64,000 nucleotides of DNA from Pegea sp. RAD2-039 (taxonomy: Eukaryota > Chordata > Thaliacea > Salpida > Salpidae), in NCBI GenBank assembly GCA_034620365.1, contig JAQGEQ010000161.1:496001-560000 (forward strand), given 5' to 3'. The translations under genes were made by a program, and so were the position numbers. The notes beneath the pieces are model-generated. The model ran no database searches. It was given only the letters and a program-made list of their open reading frames with translations, and was not told the origin of the DNA. Shown here one piece after another: positions 11,154 through 22,571 of this stretch. Position 1 is the stretch's first letter. Each line of letters starts with the position of its first letter.

Positions 11154-11847
11154 TCTTAGACAACAAATATTTTGATTGGATTTTTCTATATTTATCTACA
11201 AAAACATAATGTAAAACATTAAGTATAAACTAATTTAAACTTAAATTATTTTTTTACAAAAGCATGGTTTCTAAGATTTACAAAAAAAATAATAAAAGAA
11301 GCAGCCAAAAAATGTTCATAATTTACACATAACCTTAACAAATTTAAAAACATACTACAATACCAAGAGAACTTTATAACTTCAATAAAATCCCCTAAAC
11401 TAAGCCTAAGTTATATAACGAAGCATATATAATAAATAAAAAAGAAAGAAAGAAATTATATAATTCTGTTTAAGTATATAAATCTTTTACTATAATGAAA
11501 AATCTATAAAATAACTTGATATCCATGATTTAAAGGCAAAATAAGTGATACAATAAGTAACTTCATTTGTTTAACACCTGTTAATTTTGTTGCTTTGAAG
11601 AAAGACTTAAGTGCCTAAAGTTTTAAGTTGTATTTAGCTTTATTTTTGATTATTTAAAATTCAGTAAAAAGTATAAAAAGTCATTTAAGGCAACTATACT
11701 CGTGTTCAATAGCTTGATTGGTAAAAAATACAAATAAAGATGAAACCCTACATAAATAGAGAAAAAATAAAAAATGATTATTATCAAATTGTAAAAGTTT
11801 CAGCAAACAAACAATTTTCCAGAAAATTTCAGTGAAGATACTAAGAA
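11154..11847. other. Upstream spacer of CARNMT1 with a 61-bp segment shared with EndoU intron 3
   Basis: Mostly AT-rich spacer. Bases 11489-11549 are nearly identical to 15589-15649 (and to the duplicate about 4.2 kb further), which lie at the 3' end of intron 3 of the EndoU genes. No open frame of note; the CARNMT1 promoter should be near 11160-11250. Confidence 0.6.
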
Positions 11848-13332
11848 AAGCAGCTGGTTGTATAAAGGTCTTTAAAACATCATACTAGTATAAAAATATA
11901 AGTTTGGGAACACATTAAACAGGATATTCAATTTTTACCACTATCAATCCCCGAGTGTAAAGCTTTTTAGTATTACTTGTAGAAATTGATTTAAATTAAG
12001 CCGCCAAATCTGTCTAGATAAGTTCTAGCTGCCTAAAGTCATCCAGCCTCCTAAGAGAAAGTTTCTATGTAGTTGGTTAAATAGAGTTAAAGTTTAAAAG
12101 TTATCCTAAAAGTAATAAAGTTATCCTGAAAAGAGCACCTCTCGCTAACACGCATTCTCACAAATAACATCTATAAAATTAGAAATACAGAAAGCAAGAG
12201 ATGTAACACATCGTATTTCAGTAGCCCTCAAAACATATTTATTTATTTATTACAATAAATGTGAAGGAGGGTGCCTAAAGAGAGCACCTCTCGCTAACAC
12301 ACAGTGAACAATTACATAGAATTATAGTAATATTTAAAAAAACGAAAAATTTACAGTTTAGAAATGTCAGTGTTGACAATATTATAACGGTTCAACTTCT
12401 TCTTGAACGACGCGAGTGATTCTGAATTGACGATGTCTGATGGCAGCTGGTTCCATGTACTAATTTTGTGGTATGAGAAAAAAATTCAATCTGATAAATG
12501 TACAAGGTGATATGGGCTTATTAAGATGTAATGTGTGTTGTCTGAGTTGGTACAACTTGAGGGAAGGACTGATGGAAAAGAAGTCACCAAACTGAAGGTC
12601 AATTAAATCGTGGATAATTTTAAAAATAAGAATTAAGTCGTATTTAGTTCTTCGAATTTCTAAAGTATCTAAATTGAAGAAGCTGAGACAATGCTTATAA
12701 CTATCGTATTCAATATTAAGTTTCATGCATACCAATCTCGTAAATGTGGTCTGAACAGACTCGAATTTTTTGACATTACTAACTTGATATGGCATCCGTG
12801 CACTGACATTGTATTCAAGAATTGGACTTACGTACAATTTGAAAAGATTGATAACAAAGCATGGGTCCTTAGAATTAAAGGTCTTTATAATAAGGAAGAC
12901 AAGGTTGATTGATTTTCTAAAGATTTTGAAAACATAGTTGTGCCATTTAAAGTCAGATGATAGAGTAATGCCGAGGTCTAGGACTGAATATACTCGTTGA
13001 ATGATAAATTCATTGATGGAACTTTGGTTCAAGGATTTTGTAGTTGGTTTACGAGAAAGAGTTATAAGTTCAGACTTTGTGGGCTGGATTCTGAGCTGCC
13101 AATTCGTAGACCAGTTTTCTACAATGTTTAGTGCAGTTTGAAGTTTTAAAGGATTATAAGATAATAGTTTGATGTCATCTGTATGAACTTTATATCAGTC
13201 AAATTGAAAATAAATAATTTAGAATACAACCATTAACCTACATTAGCTTTTCAATTAAAAACTTATTATCAGTTTTTGGATAATTATTTCTATAATGTGT
13301 TTTACTTTTTCGGTCAATCATTTTGCTTAATG
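11848..13332 (-). repeat. Right arm of the inverted repeat flanking CARNMT1, split by a LINE
   Basis: Reverse-complement counterpart of 7656-8531. The matching parts are 11848-12086 and 13183-13332. Between them lies a 5'-truncated LINE on the minus strand whose 5' junction falls immediately after the GTTCAT that ends the shared segment at 13183, so the repeat was present before the LINE inserted. Confidence 0.75.
12105..13182 (-). mobile_element. 5'-truncated CR1/jockey-type LINE
   Basis: The minus-strand frame 13032-12460 reads the region downstream of the reverse transcriptase catalytic motif of a non-LTR retrotransposon: VLDLGITLSSDFKWHNYV, then IIKTFNSKDPC, LYVSPILEYN, ESVQTTFTRLVC-KLNI, YDSYKH-LSFFNLDTLEIRR and LKLYQLRQHTL. 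Upstream in the same element, after the junction at 13182, comes the DDIKLLS part of the catalytic box. The same ordered blocks occur in the copy at 59529-60990. The 3' part is rearranged: the terminal GCGAGAGGTGCTCT block appears twice (around 12290 and around 12140), each flanked by sequence that is contiguous in other copies. It is truncated and frameshifted, so non-autonomous. Confidence 0.85.
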
Positions 13333-13710
13333 AATGCTTTATTTTTATAAAAGAACAGTTAAAGACCATTTTAGAAAAAATATTCTTGATTTTTTTGTGT
13401 TGGTGAAATCTGATATTCAGCGGCATGTGAAAAGCTCATATAATTGCTTGCAAGAATTATAAAGATTTCATTAGAAAAATACTTGCGAAAAATGAAAAGG
13501 TTTCAGAGTTTGAAACTTTGCATTTTTACTTAGGCATTAATGTTTTCTGTTTTAACCTTTTGTAATTTTTTTGTCAAATTTTTACCTATTGAGCGAGATG
13601 TTAAGAGTTGTTAGGTGGAACAACTGGTGAAGTTTAATAATAATAAAAGTAAATACGATTTACAATTCAAAAAGCTCTTTTCAAAAGTAACCGTTCAAAA
13701 GTAACAATAT
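13333..13710. other. Spacer, nothing recognised
   Basis: AT-rich sequence between the inverted-repeat arm and the EndoU array. The frame extending over 13238-13426 (minus) begins here but is formed largely by the repeat arm. Confidence 0.4.
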
Positions 13711-14046
13711 AAACTTTTCGATTTTTTTTCTAAAATACTCAAAGTCAAGTTTACCTATTACTTCCGAGTATTTACTTATATTATTACGTAGTATTTACTT
13801 TAAGCTTTGAGGGATATAAGCTTAATGAAAGAAAATTAGTAGTCGGTAAGCAAAATAAAACATAACTCAAAGATTTTCTGAAGAAAACTATTATTATCGA
13901 CTAGTTATCATGATTAGCTATTTCAAATTCATTGTTTTTATCAATAATTATTTCGAGTAAGTAATTTTAGATTCAAATGTAGAATACTAAAAACATTTTT
14001 GATAAGCTTTGAAACCATTATTTTTTGTAATTTGCTGATTTATATA
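13711..14046 (+). pseudogene. Remnant of a third EndoU duplication unit, gene body lost
   Basis: Bases 13711-13987 match the 5' flank of EndoU copy A (14051-14327) at a constant offset of 340. From about 13986 the sequence instead matches 16342-16400, which lies downstream of the EndoU stop codon. The whole coding region and all its introns (the equivalent of about 14328-16341, 2.0 kb) are missing, with a few bases (AC/ACTA) shared at the junction. It is therefore an older unit reduced by an internal deletion. It differs from copies A and B by scattered substitutions, so it is older than the A/B split. Confidence 0.75.
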
Positions 14047-14360
14047 AACTTGACTTTTCGATTTTTTTTCTAAAATACTCAAAGTCAAGTTTACCAATTA
14101 CTTCCGAGTATTTAATTACATTATTAGGCAGCATTTACTTTAAGCTTTGAGGGATATAAGCTTAATGAAAGAAAATTAGTAGTCGGTAAGCAAAATAAAA
14201 CATAACTCAAAGATTTTCTGAAGAAAACTATTATTATCGACTAGTTATCATGATTAGCTATTTCAAATTCATTGTTTTTATAAATAATTATTTCGAGTTA
14301 GTAATTTTAGATTCAAATGTAGAATACTTTTATATTAAAAGTCTTTTTTTTTTCAATTAG

Positions 14361-16217
14361 ATGGTTATGTACGTAAAAAAATTTCTGTTAATTATTGTTT
14401 TGTTCTTTAATTATCAGGATAATTTAGTGAAATCAGGTAATTCAGGTAAAGTCACATTTATTAAAATGTTTCTTTTGTGATTTTGATTTGTCAAAAAATG
14501 TTATTTAAAAAAAGATGCAAAAAAATTCAAGAAAATTAGTTTTTTAGAAACTACAAGGCTCACAGCACCAATTTATTATCTAAATATAGTGGTATTTGTT
14601 GTGATCTGCTTTTAAAATTCAGTAAATTAATTTGAAAATTGATCTGACGTTAAGAATACGAATCAGTTTTTAATTTTTTTCCATTTAAACTTTGCCTATA
14701 ATAGAATTCAAGTTACATTTCATTCAGTTAATTAAGTTTACTTCAACTTTTCTACAGATGCAGGCGACTTTTGGAACCACTGGCCAATTCAAGATCTAAA
14801 CTGGGATAATTGTCAAGATTTTATAAAAAAACCAATGTAATGATAATGATTATTTCATTATTAGTCAAAAAAATACAGTTGAAAAAAGTTAAAAATTTTT
14901 TTGATGTAAACAAATTTGACAAGTTTTTTAGTTACGAAATAATTAGATGAAATAATTACAAAATTGTTTCTATTTTTACCAATAAACTGTCTAAAATACT
15001 TTGCTATCCTGTACTACATTAATGCCATAGACTATTTTAATCAGCAGAATTACAAAAATCAATTTCAAAAATTACAACGAAAATAAATTCTTCAAACTAT
15101 TTATTGAAATCATTGAAGATTTTGACAGCTTAGAACCAACCAAAGAAAGAACTAAAGAATTCCTACAAGAGTTTGTTGAAACAAAATCGGGAAAGTTATT
15201 AAGAGAAATATTGGGAATTGAAGGTTAGATACAAATCTTTTTTTATAAAATATGATACATGTATGATATAGATACGCAGGACATCTGTAAATATTTAGTC
15301 TTGTTCCGCAGCTTTTTTGAAAACTCTAGAGTAGATGAGAAAAAGTAGTCTGGTATAAAGTATACGCTGCTAGTCACTTTTATAAAAGTTATAAATTTTG
15401 AAAGCTTGCCACAAAAATTTGCTTTGAAATTTTTGCAATTTTTTTTACCAACTGGATCACACTTACTTGAAAAAGCTTGCAGAATGCAAGATTAGAACTT
15501 TCTAAAGAAGTGTTTAAATTTAGTAAAAAGCTCCTATATTACTGGATTAGCCTGCAATTTAAAAATAAATAACTATTTGATCAACTATTTTACTATAATG
15601 AAAAATCTATAAAATAACTTGATATCCATGATTTAAAGGCAAAATAAGTAATACTTCAGACCTCATTCGTAAACTGGATGAGATATGGTTTGGAAAATCA
15701 TCTAATAAAAGCATGTAAGTTGTAAAAACTATTTTTGTACGAGTGAAATCAGATAATATTTTTTTTCAAGTTATTTCAACTTAATATTTTTTATTCTTTG
15801 AAGATTTCGTCATGTTTTTGTTGGCGATGAAAATGAGAAAAAACTCACAGGGTACCATAACTGGATAACATTTAATAGATTAAACTCAAACAAAATGTTG
15901 AGTGATATCTCAGTACTTAAATCAAATACAAATGTGAGTTAAACAACTTCTTGATCGATAAAAATATTTAATACAGATACTTAAGTTAAAAAAAAGTCTA
16001 CTGCTAGTATGTAGAAGATCATAGATATAGTTTAAACAAATTATTCATTATGAAAGACAAACGTTAATGACTTCTTTTAATTCTACAGCCATTAATTTGT
16101 GAAGTTACTTTTAAAAGGAATAACAAAACAAAGAATAGATCAACTATATTAGTAGGAAAAGATCCTGCTTATGAACTAGCGGTTTTCACTTGGTGCTATT
16201 TTCAGGAAAAGTATTAA
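14361..16217 (+). CDS. Small secreted EndoU (XendoU)-family endoribonuclease, copy A
   Basis: Six exons: 14361-14445, 14758-14836, 15045-15223, 15660-15714, 15804-15933, 16089-16217; 657 nt, 218 aa, all GT-AG with matching phases (1,2,1,2,0). EndoU enzymes cut RNA at uridylates, leaving 2',3'-cyclic phosphates. Residues 1 to about 17 form a signal peptide (two Lys, then FLLIIVLFF), so the product is probably secreted. The N-terminal lobe is short (DFWNHWPIQDLNWDN; FFKLFIEIIEDF; LIRKLDEIWFG). The catalytic lobe shows RHVFVGDE (H136), LTGYHNWITF (H151) and TKNRSTILVGKDPAYELAVF (K191), the expected His-His-Lys set with near-normal spacing. At 218 aa it is shorter than XendoU (about 290), the loss being mainly N-terminal. 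Exon 1 has two in-frame donors (after 14436 or 14445) and exon 3 a CAGCAG acceptor (15045 or 15048). A near-identical copy lies 4,214 bp downstream. Family assignment is firm; activity is inferred. Confidence 0.88.
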
Positions 16218-16879
16218 TTTTACATAATAATTAAGAATTAAATATTTTGAGAGTTTTATATGTTTCAGACAAAAAAAATCATTTTCAAAGTTAACTGTTA
16301 AACATACAAACGATAACTTTATTTTAGCCTAGTTTTATAAAACTAAAAACATTTTGATAAGCTTTGAAACCATTATTTTTTGTAATTTGCTGATTTATAT
16401 TTCATATAAATTAATTTATTATGAATTTTTTGACACTAAAATCATATGCAAAAATTTGCTTATCTTTTAGTTTAATAATCTATTGGTGGCTTTGCTAGAA
16501 AATAATAATGTATTCAATTACTTTTTGCCTATATAGTTTAGCAGAAATAACCAGAAAGTTTAAATTCTCGCTAAGAATACGGCCTGATGCTTTTAGTTCT
16601 AAACAAAAGTTATCTTCGACTTTACTTCATTTATTTTAAACTAATTATTTTGGCAGTAATAAATGCGGTATTCAGTATGGAGATGGGATGAAAGGTGAAA
16701 TAATTGTGTGTAAAAGGAACAATAGCCTGACAACTGCTTATTTCTCTATCAAGGAGATTAAAGGTCACAGTGAGTTTTAAATCGCACAATTCAAGCAATT
16801 TCTTATATATCAATTATTCACATAACAAAATATTATTATCATTCCTCTACAAAATCTGAGATCTTAGGAACTATAATCT

Positions 16880-17200
16880 TTAATACCTGTATCTGATCGT
16901 ACCTTTAGACCAAGTGGTTAGTCCAATGACCTGGGACAGTGACATTGAGGACAAGGGATTGTTGGTCTTATTTCAGACTTTCCTTGTCCTAAATGAGATC
17001 ACATCTATCTACACTTTATTGTCACACATTTTTCTTCCTGGGTTTACTCCTACATCAACTACAAGGTAGTGGAACTATTTACCCATTGTTGAGAAGACAC
17101 TTTCCGCACTCTATAAGTGACGTAACAAAGCGCGACAAATCCATTCATGCAAAGCTCTTAGCAACCACTCGTCCAATCTTTAATTTCTTTTAATATTCTT
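16880..17200 (+). repeat. GC-richer repeat-like block inside the duplicated unit
   Basis: Stands out from its AT-rich surroundings and contains TGACCTGGGACAG at about 16927, which also occurs at 58507 next to the dispersed repeat at 58311-58487. An open frame of 66 codons (16993-17193, plus) has no family features and appears in both tandem units only because the DNA is duplicated. Probably an old interspersed repeat. The unit B equivalent is 21094-21414. Confidence 0.45.
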
Positions 17201-17689
17201 TAAGTCAATAATTTAGATTTTTATAATAAAAAGATTAAAGTATTTATCATTTTATATTATTTCTGAGTTACCAATAAGTCCCTTTCTTTTAATATTGTTA
17301 TGTTACCATTAATTTTTTTCTTATGATATTAAAAATCTAAATATGAATAGAATTAAATATCTTAATTGCCTTAAGAAAGAACATCCAAAGAACTTTAGTG
17401 TAATTTTATCATTTTAATTTTTTCTTACATTTTATTTTATGTAATTAAATGGTTTAAAAGCCAAACTTTGAGTTTAATCATTACTAACCATCATTAAAAT
17501 AAAAACTTTGATGAAAAACAAATAAGCTGTTTGATAAATAAGCTGAACTTCAAAGAAACATTTAAGAATACTTTACAAGTGGTTTCTAACAACTAATTAA
17601 ACCTTAAAAAAGTCAATCAAGTTTGAACTTCTAACATTTTGACCGGAGTAACTATTTGAAATATTACTCAATTGATTTATTCAGTTTAA

Positions 17690-18250
17690 TTTGCTTAATC
17701 AAACTTTTACAAGTTGATGAGCTTGTTTGGGGCAAACTTAGCTGATAACTGTCCAGCTTGATGTAGTCTGAAAAGAGAAAGTCTAATTCAATTTAAAACC
17801 CGAAAAGTTCATTGATCTTCAGCATCAAGGAGCCATTGAAGGATTGCATTGAATCTGATTCATCTTTAAGGTTGGTCCCTAAATTGACCTTTGGGACATT
17901 CTTCTTCTTTTAGAGATCTTTGTATCAGACTAGAGATGGAGTAAGACTTTTGAGGTTTTCTTCTGAGGGCTTTACAAAACAAGAATCCCAACTATGGAAG
18001 AGTCGAAACCAGTTGCTCCTTTTCAATCTCCAGAAATACTTTCTTTAACTTCTTTGATAGATAAGAAGCAAACTCCTGAAGATTTTTTGAAATCTTCCTT
18101 GAACATCTCTATCATCGTCAGAAACGAATTCTTTCTTAGGTCCCGGATCTGTTCTTGAGGCTCGAAAACAAATCAATTTGGAATCTTTTCTATCCAGTAG
18201 CTTTTTCTTCAGTTTATTTAAACCCACTTTCAGCCAAATACTACAAAAAA
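17690..18250. other. GC-richer block of unknown nature at the end of unit A
   Basis: Higher in G+C than its flanks, with short open frames on both strands: 53 codons on plus from 17996, and a Lys/Arg-rich frame on minus from 18311 to 18045. The plus frame begins MEESKPVAPFQSPEILSLTS. I do not recognise either. It may be an eroded gene fragment, a retrocopy or an interspersed repeat. It recurs at 21904-22464 in unit B. Confidence 0.35.
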
Positions 18251-18284
18251 AAACGATAAAACAATTTGGACTATAGAGAAAAAT

Positions 18285-21200
18285 TAAAATACTCAAAGTC
18301 AAGTTTACCAATTACTTCCGAGTATTTAATTACATTATTAGGCAGCATTTACTTTAAGCTTTGAGGGATATAAGCTTAATGAAAGAAAATTAGTAGTCGG
18401 TAAGCAAAATAAAACATAACTCAAAGATTTTCTGAAGAAAACTATTATTATCGACTAGTTATCATGATTAGCTATTTCAAATTCATTGTTTTTATCAATA
18501 ATTATTTCGAGTTAGTAATTTTAGATTCAAATGTAGAATACTTTTATATTAAAAGTCTTTTTTTTTTCAATTAGATGGTTATGTACGTAAAAAAATTTCT
18601 GTTAATTATTGTTTTGTTCTTTAATTATCAGGATAATTTAGTGAAATCAGGTAATTCAGGTAAAGTCACATTTATTAAAATGTTTCTTTTGTGATTTTGA
18701 TTTGTCAAAAAATGTTATTTAAAAAAAGATGCAAAAAAATTCAAGAAAATTAGTTTTTTAGAAACTACAAGGCTCACAGCACCAATTTATTATCTAAATA
18801 TAGTGGTATTTGTTGTGATCTGCTTTTAAAATTCAGTAAATTAATTTGAAAATTGATCTGACGTTAAGAATACGAATCAGTTTTTAATTTTTTTCCATTT
18901 AAACTTTGCCTATAATAGAATTCAAGTTACATTTCATTCAGTTAATTAAGTTTACTTCAACTTTTCTACAGATGCAGGCGACTTTTGGAACCACTGGCCA
19001 ATTCAAGATCTAAACTGGGATAATTGTCAAGATTTTATAAAAAAACCAATGTAATGATAATGATTATTTCATTATTAGTCAAAAAAATACAGTTGAAAAA
19101 AGTTAAAAATTTTTTTGATGTAAACAAATTTGACAAGTTTTTTAGTTACGAAATAATTAGATGAAATAATTACAAAATTGTTTCTATTTTTACCAATAAA
19201 CTGTCTAAAATACTTTGCTATCCTGTACTACATTAATGCCATAGACTATTTTAATCAGCAGAATTACAAAAATCAATTTCAAAAATTACAACGAAAATAA
19301 ATTCTTCAAACTATTTATTGAAATCATTGAAGATTTTGACAGCTTAGAACCAACCAAAGAAAGAACTAAAGAATTCCTACAAGAGTTTGTTGAAACAAAA
19401 TCGGGAAAGTTATTAAGAGAAATATTGGGAATTGAAGGTTAGATACAAATCTTTTTTTATAAAATATGATACATGTATGATATAGATACGCAGGACATCT
19501 GTAAATATTTAGTCTTGTTCCGCAGCTTTTTTGAAAACTCTAGAGTAGATGAGAAAAAGTAGTCTGGTATAAAGTATACGCTGCTAGTCACTTTTATAAA
19601 AGTTATAAATTTTGAAAGCTTGCCACAAAAATTTGCTTTGAAATTTTTGCAATTTTTTTTACCAACTGGATCACACTTACTTGAAAAAGCTTGCAGAATG
19701 CAAGATTAGAACTTTCTAAAGAAGTGTTTAAATTTAGTAAAAAGCTCCTATATTACTGGATTAGCCTGCAATTTAAAAATAAATAACTATTTGATCAACT
19801 ATTTTACTATAATGAAAAATCTATAAAATAACTTGATATCCATGATTTAAAGGCAAAATAAGTAATACTTCAGACCTCATTCGTAAACTGGATGAGATAT
19901 GGTTTGGAAAATCATCTAATAAAAGCATGTAAGTTGTAAAAACTATTTTTGTACGAGTGAAATCAGATAATATTTTTTTTCAAGTTATTTCAACTTAATA
20001 TTTTTTATTCTTTGAAGATTTCGTCATGTTTTTGTTGGCGATGAAAATGAGAAAAAACTCACAGGGTACCATAACTGGATAACATTTAATAGATTAAACT
20101 CAAACAAAATGTTGAGTGATATCTCAGTACTTAAATCAAATACAAATGTGAGTTAAACAACTTCTTGATCGATAAAAATATTTAATACAGATACTTAAGT
20201 TAAAAAAAAGTCTACTGCTAGTATGTAGAAGATCATAGATATAGTTTAAACAAATTATTCATTATGAAAGACAAACGTTAATGACTTCTTTTAATTCTAC
20301 AGCCATTAATTTGTGAAGTTACTTTTAAAAGGAATAACAAAACAAAGAATAGATCAACTATATTAGTAGGAAAAGATCCTGCTTATGAACTAGCGGTTTT
20401 CACTTGGTGCTATTTTCAGGAAAAGTATTAATTTTACATAATAATTAAGAATTAAATATTTTGAGAGTTTTATATGTTTCAGACAAAAAAAATCATTTTC
20501 AAAGTTAACTGTTAAACATACAAACGATAACTTTATTTTAGCCTAGTTTTATAAAACTAAAAACATTTTGATAAGCTTTGAAACCATTATTTTTTGTAAT
20601 TTGCTGATTTATATTTCATATAAATTAATTTATTATGAATTTTTTGACACTAAAATCATATGCAAAAATTTGCTTATCTTTTAGTTTAATAATCTATTGG
20701 TGGCTTTGCTAGAAAATAATAATGTATTCAATTACTTTTTGCCTATATAGTTTAGCAGAAATAACCAGAAAGTTTAAATTCTCGCTAAGAATACGGCCTG
20801 ATGCTTTTAGTTCTAAACAAAAGTTATCTTCGACTTTACTTCATTTATTTTAAACTAATTATTTTGGCAGTAATAAATGCGGTATTCAGTATGGAGATGG
20901 GATGAAAGGTGAAATAATTGTGTGTAAAAGGAACAATAGCCTGACAACTGCTTATTTCTCTATCAAGGAGATTAAAGGTCACAGTGAGTTTTAAATCGCA
21001 CAATTCAAGCAATTTCTTATATATCAATTATTCACATAACAAAATATTATTATCATTCCTCTACAAAATCTGAGATCTTAGGAACTATAATCTTTAATAC
21101 CTGTATCTGATCGTACCTTTAGACCAAGTGGTTAGTCCAATGACCTGGGACAGTGACATTGAGGACAAGGGATTGTTGGTCTTATTTCAGACTTTCCTTG

Positions 21201-22498
21201 TCCTAAATGAGATCACATCTATCTACACTTTATTGTCACACATTTTTCTTCCTGGGTTTACTCCTACATCAACTACAAGGTAGTGGAACTATTTACCCAT
21301 TGTTGAGAAGACACTTTCCGCACTCTATAAGTGACGTAACAAAGCGCGACAAATCCATTCATGCAAAGCTCTTAGCAACCACTCGTCCAATCTTTAATTT
21401 CTTTTAATATTCTTTAAGTCAATAATTTAGATTTTTATAATAAAAAGATTAAAGTATTTATCATTTTATATTATTTCTGAGTTACCAATAAGTCCCTTTC
21501 TTTTAATATTGTTATGTTACCATTAATTTTTTTCTTATGATATTAAAAATCTAAATATGAATAGAATTAAATATCTTAATTGCCTTAAGAAAGAACATCC
21601 AAAGAACTTTAGTGTAATTTTATCATTTTAATTTTTTCTTACATTTTATTTTATGTAATTAAATGGTTTAAAAGCCAAACTTTGAGTTTAATCATTACTA
21701 ACCATCATTAAAATAAAAACTTTGATGAAAAACAAATAAGCTGTTTGATAAATAAGCTGAACTTCAAAGAAACATTTAAGAATACTTTACAAGTGGTTTC
21801 TAACAACTAATTAAACCTTAAAAAAGTCAATCAAGTTTGAACTTCTAACATTTTGACCGGAGTAACTATTTGAAATATTACTCAATTGATTTATTCAGTT
21901 TAATTTGCTTAATCAAACTTTTACAAGTTGATGAGCTTGTTTGGGGCAAACTTAGCTGATAACTGTCCAGCTTGATGTAGTCTGAAAAGAGAAAGTCTAA
22001 TTCAATTTAAAACCCGAAAAGTTCATTGATCTTCAGCATCAAGGAGCCATTGAAGGATTGCATTGAATCTGATTCATCTTTAAGGTTGGTCCCTAAATTG
22101 ACCTTTGGGACATTCTTCTTCTTTTAGAGATCTTTGTATCAGACTAGAGATGGAGTAAGACTTTTGAGGTTTTCTTCTGAGGGCTTTACAAAACAAGAAT
22201 CCCAACTATGGAAGAGTCGAAACCAGTTGCTCCTTTTCAATCTCCAGAAATACTTTCTTTAACTTCTTTGATAGATAAGAAGCAAACTCCTGAAGATTTT
22301 TTGAAATCTTCCTTGAACATCTCTATCATCGTCAGAAACGAATTCTTTCTTAGGTCCCGGATCTGTTCTTGAGGCTCGAAAACAAATCAATTTGGAATCT
22401 TTTCTATCCAGTAGCTTTTTCTTCAGTTTATTTAAACCCACTTTCAGCCAAATACTACAAAAAAAAACGATAAAACAATTTGGACTATAGAGAAAAAT
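18285..22498 (+). repeat. Tandem duplication, unit B (4,214 bp)
   Basis: Second copy of 14071-18284. At 18496 it has C, the base also found in the older remnant (TCAATAATTA at 13941-13950), whereas unit A has A at 14282. The derived change therefore appears to be in unit A. Unit B ends at about 22498 where unit A runs into unit B; beyond it, unrelated sequence begins. Confidence 0.95.
18575..20431 (+). CDS. Small secreted EndoU (XendoU)-family endoribonuclease, copy B
   Basis: Six exons at the copy A positions plus 4,214: 18575-18659, 18972-19050, 19259-19437, 19874-19928, 20018-20147, 20303-20431. I see no coding difference from copy A; the predicted 218-aa product, with its signal peptide and the His136, His151 and Lys191 catalytic set, is the same. 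The 5' flank (about 290 bp above the ATG) is also duplicated, so both genes should have the same proximal promoter. One base differs about 79 bp upstream of the ATG (C at 18496). The same alternative donor and CAGCAG acceptor are present. Confidence 0.88.
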
Positions 22499-22571
22499 TA
22501 CAGACAGTTTTTTAATTACATATATAAGTTTTTTAAAGCGGAAATAGCACCTAAAATCGTATATTATCTAA

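Larger units (their letters stand above)
14071..18284 (+). repeat. Tandem duplication, unit A (4,214 bp)
   Basis: Direct repeat with a period of exactly 4,214 bp; unit B follows head-to-tail at 18285-22498. All stretches I compared match base for base except 14282 (A) against 18496 (C). The junction lies in a shared TTA. Unit A contains a complete EndoU gene plus about 2 kb of downstream sequence. Confidence 0.95.

Noticed and set aside
12691-12912. Plus-strand ORF of 73 codons
   Set aside because: Antisense shadow of the minus-strand LINE coding sequence.
16631-17193. Two small genes (60 and 66 codons), duplicated at 20845-21407
   Set aside because: Their exact conservation is explained by the 4,214-bp DNA duplication; the residues show no family or selection signal, and the 66-codon frame lies in a repeat-like block.
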